Positions 1 through 8,601 of a stretch of DNA of 64,000 nt are shown here, one piece after another. Source of the stretch: Clostridium sp. 12(A). GTDB taxonomy: Bacteria > Bacillota > Clostridia > Lachnospirales > Lachnospiraceae. The stretch lies in assembly GCA_000526575.1 (NCBI GenBank), contig JAGI01000002.1:2589501-2653500 (forward strand), written 5' to 3'. Each line of letters begins with the position of its first letter. Positions within the stretch are counted from its first letter, which is position 1. The notes under the pieces are model-generated. The model had not been told where the DNA came from, did not search any database, and saw nothing but the letters and a program-made list of their open reading frames with translations. A program made the position numbers and the translations under genes.

Positions 1-414
1 AACAATATAATACTCTTCCTTGCACTCCTCTAAAAAAGGCTCTCCATAGACCGAGCGAAGCGCCTCTTCCGTGGTATCTATGGTGGCAAGAATTTTATTT
101 CTCATGAGATTCATCTTTTTAATCTCTTCCTCCAGCTGTTTTTCTTTCTGCCTTAGGATAGAAAGAAACATATCTGGGTTATAATTATTCATGTAATCCT
201 TAATTTCTTCCAGGGAGGAGCCAGCCTGCTTTAAAATATGAATGATATCATAAGTGAAAAATTGTTTTATGGAATAATAGCGGTAGCCGTTTTCCTTAAC
301 CATCTCCGGCTTTAAGATTCCCACTTCATCATAATGAAATAAGGTATGTTTGCTCACTCCGCAAAGGTGGGCGAATTCTTTGGTCGTCATATACTGCTTG
401 TTATTTCCTGACAT
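1..414 (-). CDS. MerR-family transcriptional regulator (C-terminus cut by window edge)
   Basis: The first 138 codons are visible; the frame runs open off the left edge. Residues about 8-75 form a MerR winged helix: [18 protein letters not shown] is the helix-turn-helix start, followed by the [11 protein letters not shown] motif and GYRYYS wing. A long charged helix after residue 90 ([12 protein letters not shown]) matches the dimerisation coiled coil of the family. The ligand-binding C-terminus lies outside the window, so the effector is unknown. The gene diverges from a multidrug ABC exporter, and the shared intergenic region holds a typical MerR promoter, so it is probably the drug-responsive activator of that exporter (BmrR/MtaN style). 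Role is inferred; family is clear. Confidence 0.9.
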   Translation of the reverse strand, partial: MSGNNKQYMTTKEFAHLCGVSKHTLFHYDEVGILKPEMVKENGYRYYSIKQFFTYDIIHILKQAGSSLEEIKDYMNNYNPDMFLSILRQKEKQLEEEIKKMNLMRNKILATIDTTEEALRSVYGEPFLEECKEEYYIV

Positions 415-477
415 CTGCTTCCCTTTCCTGCTTTCTATTTGTCCCATTTCTTGATTTTTACAGTTGGTTGAAAAATC

Positions 478-508
478 TTGACTTTAGGGTTACCCTATAC
501 TTTATAAT
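478..508 (+). promoter_or_regulatory. MerR-type promoter of the ABC exporter operon (19-bp spacer with palindrome)
   Basis: The -35 is TTGACT at 478-483 and the -10 is TATAAT at 503-508, giving a 19-bp spacer. Inside the spacer sits the perfect dyad TAGGGT-T-ACCCTA at 485-497. An over-long spacer with a central palindrome is the hallmark of MerR-activated promoters, in which the activator untwists DNA to realign the two boxes. It lies between the divergent MerR gene and the exporter. Confidence 0.85.
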
Positions 509-573
509 GACATAGCTGCTAACATCCGTCAAGAAATTGTTTCTAAACTAAGACATGATACAGGAGGACTAAA

Positions 574-2325
574 ATGAGAGATTTACTGCCTTACATAAAG
601 CCCCACAAAAGGCTTCTGGCAGGTGCCATTATATTTTTATTTTTTAATAACTTTACTGCCATGTTCATTCCGACCCTGACAGCCAGGTTAATTAACGTGG
701 GGGTCGCCAATCAGGATATGACCTATATCTACCGGACCTGTGTGCTTATGCTTACGGTTGCCATCCTGGGTGGGCTCAGCTCCATTGTCTCTGCGATCCT
801 GGCATCAAAGGCATCGGCTGGCGTTGCCAGGGATTTAAGGGAAGCTGTGTTTACCAAAGCGCAGACTTATTCCCTTACTGATTTTAAAACCGTTGGAACT
901 GCATCCATGATTACACGCTGTACCAATGATATCAATATCATTCAAAGGTCTGGCATGATGTTCTTAAGAATCCTTCTGCCTGCACCGATTATGACGATTG
1001 TAGGCCTTACCCTGGCATTTAGAACCAATGTGCAGATGGCCTGCTTCTTTATTGCAGTGATCGTATTTTTCGGAATTATGGCTTACTTAATTGGAAAAAA
1101 GGCAATTCCATTGTTCCAAATGATCCAAAGAAAGATGGACCGGCTCACCTATGTGCTTCGGGAAGGAATTACCGGAGTCCGGGTTATCCGTGCTTTTAAC
1201 CGGGAGGCGTTTGAAAGGAACCGGTTTGTAGAGGCCTGCGATGATTACCGTGATGTTGCCATTAAGACGGGAAGAGTCTTTGCAATTCTCCTTCCATTTC
1301 TGTTCCTGATTCTTGATTTAAGCGTAGCTTCTGTCATCTGGTTCGGTGGAATTCAGGTTACCAACGGCTCCATGGAAATCGGAAGCATTTTTGCCCTCAT
1401 TGAATACCTGACTATCATTCTCTTTTGCTGTGTTATGGCTGTTATGGGATTTATGGAAATCCCCCGTGCCTTAAGCAGCATAGGCCGAATCAATGAGATA
1501 TTAAACCTGACCCCTGAAATCAATGATGACACCGATGCCCTGCCACAAAGTGAGCTAAGAGGTACTCTGGAATTTAAAAATGTTTCCTTTATGTATGCAA
1601 ATGCAGAGGAACCTGTCTTAAGCCATATTTCCTTTACTTCAAAGCCAGGACAGACCACTGCCATCATCGGCGGAACCGGCTCAGGAAAATCCACCATTGC
1701 AAACCTCATTCCTTACTTTTATCAGTTTCAGGAAGGGGAAATTCTCTTAAATGGTATTGATATCAGGAAATATCCACAGAAAGCATTAAGGGAAAGGATC
1801 GGTTTTATTCCTCAGAAGGCATTCCTTTTCCGGGGAACCATTGAAAGCAATATCCGGTTTGGAAAAGAAGATGCAACGATGGAGGAAATCATTGCCTCTG
1901 CAAAGGTGGCTCAGGCACATGACTTTATTGAAGGATTGGAGGATGGGTATGAGTCCTATGTGGCTCAGGCTGGCTCCAACCTTTCTGGCGGACAGAAGCA
2001 GCGAGTCGCCATTGCCAGAGCCCTTGTAAAGAAACCAGAGGTCTATGTCTTTGATGACAGCTTCTCTGCCCTGGATTTTAAAACGGATTCCATGTTAAGA
2101 AAGGCCTTAAAGTCTCAGATAAAGGAATCTTCCCTGATCATCGTGGCCCAGAGAATCAGTACCATTATGGATGCGGACCAGATTCTTGTACTGGACGACG
2201 GTAAGTTAGTGGGCGTGGGGCGTCATGAGGAGCTTATGGAAAGCTGTAAAGTCTATCAGCAGATTGCAGCGACCCAGTTAAGTGAAAAAGAATTAAAAAG
2301 AAAGGAGGACCACAATCATGAATAA
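574..2325 (+). CDS. Heterodimeric ABC exporter, subunit A (degenerate ATP site half)
   Basis: A 583-residue half-transporter: six membrane helices (about 15-300) followed by a nucleotide-binding domain. Walker A is G366-T374 (GGTGSGKST), the signature LSGGQ is at 470-474, and Walker B is VYVFDD with Asp495 where the catalytic Glu normally stands. The H-loop His is replaced by Gln526 (VAQR). These changes are those of the degenerate-site subunit of BmrC/TM287/LmrC-type heterodimers, whose partner is the next gene. It probably exports drugs or toxic compounds across the cytoplasmic membrane. The ATG at 574 follows an AGGAGG site. Expression is likely driven by the MerR promoter upstream. Substrate is unknown. 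Confidence 0.93.
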   Translation: MRDLLPYIKPHKRLLAGAIIFLFFNNFTAMFIPTLTARLINVGVANQDMTYIYRTCVLMLTVAILGGLSSIVSAILASKASAGVARDLREAVFTKAQTYSLTDFKTVGTASMITRCTNDINIIQRSGMMFLRILLPAPIMTIVGLTLAFRTNVQMACFFIAVIVFFGIMAYLIGKKAIPLFQMIQRKMDRLTYVLREGITGVRVIRAFNREAFERNRFVEACDDYRDVAIKTGRVFAILLPFLFLILDLSVASVIWFGGIQVTNGSMEIGSIFALIEYLTIILFCCVMAVMGFMEIPRALSSIGRINEILNLTPEINDDTDALPQSELRGTLEFKNVSFMYANAEEPVLSHISFTSKPGQTTAIIGGTGSGKSTIANLIPYFYQFQEGEILLNGIDIRKYPQKALRERIGFIPQKAFLFRGTIESNIRFGKEDATMEEIIASAKVAQAHDFIEGLEDGYESYVAQAGSNLSGGQKQRVAIARALVKKPEVYVFDDSFSALDFKTDSMLRKALKSQIKESSLIIVAQRISTIMDADQILVLDDGKLVGVGRHEELMESCKVYQQIAATQLSEKELKRKEDHNHE

Positions 2326-4117
2326 TCGGAAAAAAGGAACGGTTTTAAGACTTGTTACTTATTTTAAGGGCCTGGAGCTTAAGATGGCGGCTGTCATCAC
2401 TTCTTCCATATTAAGCGCCGCTCTTTTCATCGCTTCTCCTATCTTTTTAGGAAAGGCACTGGATCAGCTTGCCGAGGGGATTAAGTCCTCCTTGACGAAC
2501 GGCACCAAGTTCCAGGTGAACTGGAATACCATGGGGAATATATTTGCCATTCTCCTCACGCTTTATGTTTTAAGCTTTATTACCAACTACCTGGCGAATT
2601 ACATGATGGCTGCTGTGACGGAAACAGTAACTCTTAATATGAGAGGCGCCTTAATGGATAAGTTAAACCGCCTGCCTCTGCGTTTTTATGATGCGACCGA
2701 GCGTGGAGATATCTTAAGCCGGGCCACCAATGACGTGGAAAAGGTAGCGGATGCCTTAAGAGAAGGCTTCAACCGTTTGATTGGCTGTATCATATCCATC
2801 ATCGGAGCCGTTATCATGATGCTTGTCATCAGCCCTGCTTTATCTGTGGTCGCATTTCTTACCATTGGTACTGCTACGGTCCTGACCATCTGCATTGCCA
2901 GTAAGTCCAGAAGATACTTTTTAAAATATCAGACCTCCATGGGTGAGTTAAATGCAGCGGTGGAAGAAACCTTTACAGGACAGCTGGTCATCAAGGCATT
3001 TAACCAGGAAGATGCTTCTTTAAAGAAATTCAGGGAAATCAATCAGGAGCTTTATAAACACAGCAGTTCCTCTCAGATCGCCCAGTTCATCGTTGCTCCC
3101 TGCGTGAGGCTCATTAATAACTTCGGTTATACCATTGTTGCGGTTTTAAGTGTTATTGCCATTATTCAGGGCAGAATGACCATTGGTATCGTTCAGGCAT
3201 TCATTCAGTATTCAGATAAAGCCTCTGAGCCGGTCATTGAGCTTTCCCAGATCATCAGCTCCATGCAGTCCGCATTTGCGGCTTCCATCCGATACTTTGA
3301 AATCATGGATGAGCTTGATGAGGTTCCGGATCACAGCTCTACAGAGGTACTTCCTGAAACAAAGGGAGATGTAAGCTTTGAGCATGTCCGCTTTGGATAC
3401 TCTGATGACCACATTTTAATGAAGGACATTAACATTGATGTAAAGACTGGTGACCGAATTGCCATCGTGGGGCCAACCGGTGCGGGAAAGACAACACTGG
3501 TAAACCTTCTTATGCGGTTCTATGAGATTCAGGGCGGTGCCATTAAGATCGACGGGGTGGATATTAAATCCATGTCAAGAGCAGAGCTTCGAAGCAAGTT
3601 CGGCATGGTTCTTCAGGATACCTGGCTCTTTGGCGGCTCCATTCGGGATAACATCGCGTACAGCAAATTTGAAGCCCCGGATGAAGCAATCATAGGGGCG
3701 GCTAAATCCGCCAGGGCAGATCATTTTATCCGCACTCTGCCGGAGGGCTACCAGACGCTGTTAACGGAAGACGGCTCCAATGTATCACAGGGACAGAAGC
3801 AGCTGTTGACCATAGCCAGAGCGATCCTGGCTGACCCAGCTATATTAATTCTTGATGAAGCCACCTCCAGTGTAGATACCAGAACAGAGGCCGAGATTCA
3901 AAAGGCCATGAACAACTTAATGAAGGGGCGCACCAGCTTTATCATCGCCCATAAGCTGTCTACCATTCGGGATGCAGACCTGATTCTGGTCATGGACCAC
4001 GGCACCATCATTGAGCAGGGAACCCATGAAGAGCTTCTTAAAAAACAAGGCTTCTATGAAAAGCTATATAACAGCCAGTTCGCAGACGCTGATTCTGACG
4101 GTCAGCAAACGGCATAA
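2318..4117 (+). CDS. Heterodimeric ABC exporter, subunit B (catalytic ATP site half)
   Basis: A 599-residue half-transporter overlapping subunit A by 8 bases, with its AAAGGAGG site inside the upstream gene, so the two are translationally coupled. Six transmembrane helices are followed by a nucleotide-binding domain with Walker A at 385-393 (GPTGAGKTT), Walker B ILILDE with catalytic Glu514, and H-loop His545. The signature is VSQGQ (489-493) rather than LSGGQ. Because each ATP site pairs one subunit's Walker motifs with the other's signature, the intact Walker B and His here combine with the intact LSGGQ of subunit A, and both defects fall in the other site. BmrD/TM288/LmrD-like. Confidence 0.93.
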   Translation: MNNRKKGTVLRLVTYFKGLELKMAAVITSSILSAALFIASPIFLGKALDQLAEGIKSSLTNGTKFQVNWNTMGNIFAILLTLYVLSFITNYLANYMMAAVTETVTLNMRGALMDKLNRLPLRFYDATERGDILSRATNDVEKVADALREGFNRLIGCIISIIGAVIMMLVISPALSVVAFLTIGTATVLTICIASKSRRYFLKYQTSMGELNAAVEETFTGQLVIKAFNQEDASLKKFREINQELYKHSSSSQIAQFIVAPCVRLINNFGYTIVAVLSVIAIIQGRMTIGIVQAFIQYSDKASEPVIELSQIISSMQSAFAASIRYFEIMDELDEVPDHSSTEVLPETKGDVSFEHVRFGYSDDHILMKDINIDVKTGDRIAIVGPTGAGKTTLVNLLMRFYEIQGGAIKIDGVDIKSMSRAELRSKFGMVLQDTWLFGGSIRDNIAYSKFEAPDEAIIGAAKSARADHFIRTLPEGYQTLLTEDGSNVSQGQKQLLTIARAILADPAILILDEATSSVDTRTEAEIQKAMNNLMKGRTSFIIAHKLSTIRDADLILVMDHGTIIEQGTHEELLKKQGFYEKLYNSQFADADSDGQQTA

Positions 4118-4127
4118 TTCTAACGAT

Positions 4128-4183
4128 AAAAAAGTGGTACCTTACCTCTGGCGTTTACGCGTGAGGTAAGGTACCACTTTTTT
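4128..4183. terminator. Bidirectional intrinsic terminator with a 21-bp perfect stem
   Basis: AAAAAAGTGGTACCTTACCTC at 4128-4148 pairs perfectly with its complement at 4163-4183 around a 14-base loop. It has T-runs on both strands and lies between the convergent exporter and EamA genes, so it can serve both. Confidence 0.9.
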
Positions 4184-4190
4184 CTTTTGT

Positions 4191-5093
4191 CTATTGAAAG
4201 CTGTTTTGTGGCTGCCCACTTCCTGCTGCAGCTGATCTTTTTACCTTGCCCTTGCTTTGAGATACAAAGACACTGGAAATGATAATGATTACTCCAAGTA
4301 CTTGAAGGAAATTAATGGTCTGTCCCAGCATGAGATACCCCAGGAAAAAGGCAGTCAAAGGATTTAAGGGATTTAAAAAAGAAGCTTTCGCCGGACCGAT
4401 TTTCTCAATTCCCCGAAACCAGAGGAAATAAGCAAGTCCCGTGTTGAATATGGCGATAAAGGCGATTCCCAGAATATTTGCGCCAGACAGTGGCGGAACC
4501 GGGCCTTCAAATAACAAAAAGGCTGGGATGAGAATCAGGCTTCCGAAAAATAACTGCCAGGAGGTAAAAGCCATCTGGCTTACGCCTTCCGGCTTTCCCC
4601 AGTGCTTGGTAAGTACAACGCCAAGGGACATGAGAGCTGAACCTGTCAATGCTGCCAGGACACCAATAGGATCAATGGCTGCCTGCTGCTTAAAGAATAA
4701 CAGGAACACCCCCACCATGATCATTCCTATGGCAAGATAGGATTTGGTGGTTGGCTTTTCCTTTAAAATGAGCCAGCTTAGAAGAATAATAAAAACGGGC
4801 TGCACGCTGCCGATAATGGAGGCAATTCCACCGGGAAGGCGGTAAGCTGCTATAAATAAAAGCAGGAAAAAAATACCAATATTTAAGCTTCCAAGTAAAA
4901 TGGAACGAAACAGCCAGATTCCCTTAGGGAAGGTGCGGTAACACAATAAAAGTATAAGTCCGATGGGCAGTCCCCTCATTAAAGCAACAAAGATGGGTCT
5001 GTCTATGGGAATCCATACGGCTGTGATCATATAGGTAGACCCCCACAGTATGGGAGTAAGCATGGTTAAGAGAGTATCTTTAAAATCTTTCAT
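4191..5093 (-). CDS. EamA/DMT-family transporter
   Basis: About 300 residues with ten hydrophobic helices and the two-fold repeat of the drug/metabolite transporter family. Motifs include GSTYMITAVW in the first helix, PGGIASIIGSVQPVF at the end of the first repeat, and ASFLNPLNPLTAFFLGY in the second. I choose the ATG at 5093 (MKDFKDTLL), which follows AAAGGA, over an in-frame upstream ATG at 5144 that has no good site and would lie past the promoter start. It probably exports a metabolite or amino acid; the substrate cannot be read from sequence. It diverges from a MarR regulator whose likely operators flank its consensus promoter. Confidence 0.9.
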   Translation of the reverse strand: MKDFKDTLLTMLTPILWGSTYMITAVWIPIDRPIFVALMRGLPIGLILLLCYRTFPKGIWLFRSILLGSLNIGIFFLLLFIAAYRLPGGIASIIGSVQPVFIILLSWLILKEKPTTKSYLAIGMIMVGVFLLFFKQQAAIDPIGVLAALTGSALMSLGVVLTKHWGKPEGVSQMAFTSWQLFFGSLILIPAFLLFEGPVPPLSGANILGIAFIAIFNTGLAYFLWFRGIEKIGPAKASFLNPLNPLTAFFLGYLMLGQTINFLQVLGVIIIISSVFVSQSKGKVKRSAAAGSGQPQNSFQ

Positions 5094-5147
5094 ACCGTTG
5101 TCCTTTCTATTTGTTTTTCTTAGGGTGTATTGTATCTTAATCAAAAG

Positions 5148-5218
5148 TATTTTAATGTTAAGATAACTGAATTATATGCCTGTCTTCTTTTCTTGTCAAG
5201 TATCTTAACATTAAGATA
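5148..5218 (-). promoter_or_regulatory. eamA promoter bracketed by two MarR operators
   Basis: On the minus strand a full consensus -35 TTGACA (5194-5199) is followed by 17 bases and a consensus -10 TATAAT (5171-5176). Operator 1, TATCTTAA-CA-TTAAGATA at 5201-5218, is a perfect palindrome abutting the -35. Operator 2 at 5148-5165 matches it at 17 of 18 positions (as reverse complement) and covers the expected start of transcription. A weaker third copy starts at 5133. The arrangement fits tight repression by the divergent MarR protein. Confidence 0.8.
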
Positions 5219-5237
5219 GTTAACCTTAATGTTTTTC

Positions 5238-5266
5238 TTGTTTTTTTAATTTACTGATGTTACACT
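5238..5266 (+). promoter_or_regulatory. Putative promoter of the marR gene giving a leaderless transcript
   Basis: TTGTTT at 5238-5243, a 17-bp spacer, and TACACT at 5261-5266. Transcription would begin about 7 bases later, at the ATG itself (5273). No ribosome binding site is visible before the ATG, which fits a leaderless mRNA. Confidence 0.5.
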
Positions 5267-5272
5267 GGTTCT

Positions 5273-5803
5273 ATGAAAAAAGATAAAGTGGATACTTTTA
5301 TGGAACAATGGAACCAGGAGCTGCCGGAGCTAGCTACAGAATCCATGGCTGTTTTGGGACGGCTGAACCGAGTCGCAAAACATATAGAAAAGAGGTTAGG
5401 AAAGAATTTTTCAACGTACAACCTTAACAGCGGAGAATTCGATGTACTTGCTACCCTTCGGCGTTCCGGTACTGGTGGTAATGGTTACCGCCTAAAACCA
5501 ACGGAGCTTTACCAGTCCCTTATGATCACCTCTGGTGCCATGACGAACCGGATCGATACTTTGGAAAAAAAGGGGCTTGTTTCACGGACCCATGACGACG
5601 CCGACCGGAGAGCCATCTGCGTGGAGCTGACGAAAAAAGGTCTGGATCTCATCAACCAGGCTATTGTTACCCATACGGAAACCGAAGATTCTATCTTAAA
5701 AGATTTATCGGGAGAAGAAACTGCTCTTTTTAACCAGCTGCTTAAAAAACTGCTCTTTTCCCTGGAAGAGGAACCACAGGAGTATGATACCCCGGATGTG
5801 TGA
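5273..5803 (+). CDS. MarR-family transcriptional regulator
   Basis: A 176-residue protein with the MarR winged-helix fold: a dimerisation helix at the start (ELATESMAVLGRLNRVAKHIEKRL), recognition region LYQSLMITSGAMTNRIDTLEKKGLV, and the wing signature DDADRRAICVELTKKG. It is somewhat longer than a minimal MarR because of acidic ends. It diverges from the EamA transporter, whose promoter is flanked by two near-identical palindromes that are likely its operators. It probably derepresses the exporter when a ligand binds. There is no Shine-Dalgarno sequence before the ATG; see the promoter entry. Confidence 0.93.
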   Translation: MKKDKVDTFMEQWNQELPELATESMAVLGRLNRVAKHIEKRLGKNFSTYNLNSGEFDVLATLRRSGTGGNGYRLKPTELYQSLMITSGAMTNRIDTLEKKGLVSRTHDDADRRAICVELTKKGLDLINQAIVTHTETEDSILKDLSGEETALFNQLLKKLLFSLEEEPQEYDTPDV

Positions 5804-5860
5804 TGGGTAAACAAAATGGAGCGTCTATGGCAAAATAGACATACTGAAAACGATAGCACA

Positions 5861-5909
5861 AAAAATGCGTCTTGACTAAGCTTTAAAAGCTGTTTCAAGG
5901 CGCATTTTT
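5861..5909. terminator. Bidirectional terminator between marR and gabT-like gene
   Basis: AAAAATGCGTCTTGA (5861-5875) pairs with TCAAGGCGCATTTTT (5895-5909) with one G-T wobble. T-runs occur on both strands, and the genes on either side converge. The remaining roughly 100 bases to 6018 show nothing else. Confidence 0.85.
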
Positions 5910-6017
5910 GTACTGTTAATAGAATTATTTTATACAAATTGCTATCACTGACTCATTTTGCGACAGCCCATTTTTTGTATGATTGATATTAGCATGATTC
6001 ATTCTGCGTATGATCGA

Positions 6018-7367
6018 TTATCTGCAAGCTTCTATTGCGGATTTTAATATGGAAAGCCCGCTGTCAAGCTGCTCATCTGTGACCACAAGAGGACATAAGA
6101 ATCGTATTACATTGGATCCGGAGCCAGCGCTCTCTACAATCAGGCCTTTCTGCACGCAGTGGGCTACGATGGCGGATACCAGGGTTCCGTTTGGAATCTT
6201 GCTCTCTTTGTCTTTCACAAATTCGATTCCCATCATGCATCCAATCCCTCTCACATCTCCCACTTCCTCAAATTCCTTCTTCCAGCTTTCAAATTCCTTC
6301 CGGCATTTTTCAGCAATCTTAAGAGCTCTGGCGCATAAGTCTTCTTTTTCTATGATTTCAATGGTCTTAAGGGCGGAAGCACAGGCTAGGGCATTTCCCC
6401 CGAAGGTTCCTCCGATGACACCGCCTCTTACCCCGTCAAAAACCTCTTTGGCTGCTGTGACTGCGCTTAAGGGAAGACCTCCGGCTATGGACTTTGCAGA
6501 AACCAGGATATCCGGTGGGCAGCCTGCTTCTTTCCAGTAATGGGATACAAAGAGTCTGCCGGACCTTGCAAAGCCGGTCTGCACCTCATCGGCAATGAGT
6601 AAGATTCCATATTCATCACAGATTTTTCTAAGCGCCTTCACCCATTCCAAAGGAGCCGGAATAAAACCGCCCTCTCCCTGGACTGGCTCCACTACAATTG
6701 CTGCCACGTATTCCGCCGGTGATGCCTCCTCAAAGACCTTATGAAGACGTTCCACGTAATACTCAATGGCCATTTCTTCCCCATATCCTTTAGGCCCACG
6801 GTAGAGATAAGGAAATTCTGCCCGGTAAATGCCGTCAGGAAATGGTCCGATCCCGGCGGCATAAGACTTCTTTGCCGTCATAGCGGCTGCAAGAAGAGTT
6901 CTTCCATGAAAGGCACCGGAAAAGACAATAATATTGGGTCTGCCGGAATAGGATCTTGCTATCTTTACCGCATTTTCTATGGCCTCAGCTCCCGAATTGG
7001 CAAACATGGTCTTTTTCGTTTCTGCCTTTAAGGGAACAATTTCATTCATTTTTTCTGCCAGGCTTATGTATCCCTCATGAGTCACGATATTCATCATGGC
7101 ATGGAAATACTGCTCTGACTGCTCTTTGACTGCTTCTATGAGCTCCGGGCGGCTGTATCCGATGTTCAATACCCCAACGCCTCCCACCCAGTCAAGGAAA
7201 CGGTTTCCGTCTACATCCTCAAGCATAGCTCCTTCTCCCCGTTTGATGACACAGGGATAAACCGACTTTATGGCATTGGGTACTGCTTCCATTCTTCTTT
7301 TTAAGATAGCATCAGCCTTTGGTCCCGGCAAAGGTGTCTTTATTTCCGGCAGCGAATCCTTTAACAT
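6018..7367 (-). CDS. gabT: Class III aminotransferase, 4-aminobutyrate aminotransferase-like
   Basis: A 449-residue PLP enzyme of the class III (omega-amino acid) aminotransferases. The PLP lysine is Lys292 in SAKSIAGGLP, and Asp260 in IADEVQTGFARSG holds the pyridine nitrogen. MFANSGAEAIENAVKIAR forms the phosphate-binding region. It should move the terminal amino group of GABA or a related omega-amino acid to 2-oxoglutarate, giving a semialdehyde. It is the last gene of an operon with an amino-acid ABC importer and an iron alcohol dehydrogenase that could reduce the semialdehyde. The ATG at 7367 follows GGGAGG. GabT is my best reading, but 5-aminovalerate or ornithine-type substrates cannot be excluded. 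Confidence 0.85.
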   Translation of the reverse strand: MLKDSLPEIKTPLPGPKADAILKRRMEAVPNAIKSVYPCVIKRGEGAMLEDVDGNRFLDWVGGVGVLNIGYSRPELIEAVKEQSEQYFHAMMNIVTHEGYISLAEKMNEIVPLKAETKKTMFANSGAEAIENAVKIARSYSGRPNIIVFSGAFHGRTLLAAAMTAKKSYAAGIGPFPDGIYRAEFPYLYRGPKGYGEEMAIEYYVERLHKVFEEASPAEYVAAIVVEPVQGEGGFIPAPLEWVKALRKICDEYGILLIADEVQTGFARSGRLFVSHYWKEAGCPPDILVSAKSIAGGLPLSAVTAAKEVFDGVRGGVIGGTFGGNALACASALKTIEIIEKEDLCARALKIAEKCRKEFESWKKEFEEVGDVRGIGCMMGIEFVKDKESKIPNGTLVSAIVAHCVQKGLIVESAGSGSNVIRFLCPLVVTDEQLDSGLSILKSAIEACR

Positions 7368-7404
7368 AATATCCTCCCATTCTGCGCTGCGTTTTCACAA
7401 CGTC

Positions 7405-8535
7405 TTACAGTGATTTTCTATAGATTTCCTTAACTTCTTCCGGGGTAAATACCACCGGATGGTTTGCCATGCTGGGGGCAGAAACCTTAAAGCAGTTCTC
7501 TGTCAGCCAATTTAAATCACTTTCTTCTACTCCCATATCCTTAAGACCTTCCGTAAGGCCCAAACGAGTGATAAGGCTTCGGATCTGGTCTGTAAAATCC
7601 CATTCTCCCTTTCCCCCAAGAAGCCTGGAAAGAGCAGAAAACTTATGGGGTGCCCCCTTTATGGATGCTTCAAACACATAAGGTGCCAGTGCCGCAAGTC
7701 CTCTTCCGTGAACGGCGTCCTTTAAACCGCTGACCGGGTGCTCCATTCCATGAAGAGCCGTGACCCCAGCGGTATTGATTACCATACCGCCAAGAGTGCT
7801 GGCAAGTGAGAGCTGATCCCAATGGTTTAGATCTTTTGAACCCTCATAAAGGCTCACAAGGCTTTCTGCTGCAAGTCTTACTCCTTCTAAGGCCATAAGC
7901 TCCGTAAGGGGCTGAGATGTGGCAGATAAGTAAGCATCTATGTTGTGACAAAGGGCATCAAAGCCAACGGAAGCAAGTATGTTTCCTGGCATTGTCATCA
8001 TGAGCTGAGGGTCCACAATGGAACAAGCCGGAACGATGGCGCTGCACCGCAGGGATTTCTTATCCAGGGTGTCTGGATTGGTCATTACCGCAAAGCCATT
8101 TCCCTCGCTTCCTGTTCCGCAGGTGGTTGGTACTGCCAGAACAGGAAGGGCCTTATCGCTTTTCTTCTTTCCATAAATATAATCGCTGATATCCCCTTCA
8201 TTTACTGCCAGAAAGGCAATCCCCTTTCCCGTATCCAGGCTGCTTCCGCCTCCTATTGAAAGGATGAAGTCGCACCCTTCCCTTCGGGCAGTTTCGGCCC
8301 CTTTCCATACGATGGTCGTCAGGGGATTTGGTTCTGCTTTGTCAAACAATACATAGGAAACTCCATGATTTTCTAGCTGCTTTATGGCTCTGTCTAAGAG
8401 TCCTGATTTTCTGGTGCTGCTTCCGCCGGTAACAATTAGTGCCCGGGTCCCAAGAGCGGCTGCTCTTTCTCCTATGACATCTGCCTTCCCCCGCCCAAAC
8501 ACCAGGTTGACCGGTAAATAATACTGAAATTCCAT
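7405..8535 (-). CDS. Iron-containing alcohol dehydrogenase, possible 4-hydroxybutyrate dehydrogenase
   Basis: A 376-residue group III alcohol dehydrogenase. The nucleotide-binding motif GGGSSLDTGKG is near residue 95, and the metal-binding histidines are visible as His197 (FDALCHN), His266 (GMEHPVSG) and His276 (DAVHGRG), with an Asp in SIVDPQ. The family reduces aldehydes with NAD(P)H. Its place just upstream of a GabT-like gene suggests it reduces succinate semialdehyde to 4-hydroxybutyrate, as in GABA-fermenting clostridia; this is inference, and a general butanol-dehydrogenase role is possible. It is 37 bases from gabT and 66 from the binding protein gene, in one operon. Confidence 0.87.
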   Translation of the reverse strand: MEFQYYLPVNLVFGRGKADVIGERAAALGTRALIVTGGSSTRKSGLLDRAIKQLENHGVSYVLFDKAEPNPLTTIVWKGAETARREGCDFILSIGGGSSLDTGKGIAFLAVNEGDISDYIYGKKKSDKALPVLAVPTTCGTGSEGNGFAVMTNPDTLDKKSLRCSAIVPACSIVDPQLMMTMPGNILASVGFDALCHNIDAYLSATSQPLTELMALEGVRLAAESLVSLYEGSKDLNHWDQLSLASTLGGMVINTAGVTALHGMEHPVSGLKDAVHGRGLAALAPYVFEASIKGAPHKFSALSRLLGGKGEWDFTDQIRSLITRLGLTEGLKDMGVEESDLNWLTENCFKVSAPSMANHPVVFTPEEVKEIYRKSL

Positions 8536-8601
8536 GTAAAATCCTCTTTCCTCTCAAACAGCAGGCTTGCCGGCGCTTGTTAAAAGCGGGTCTGCATACT
8601 G

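Noticed and set aside
6010..6540. A 176-codon open frame on the plus strand opposite the aminotransferase gene
   Set aside because: It is antisense to a clear PLP enzyme, lacks a ribosome site and shows no recognisable motif; it is a shadow of the real gene's codon pattern.
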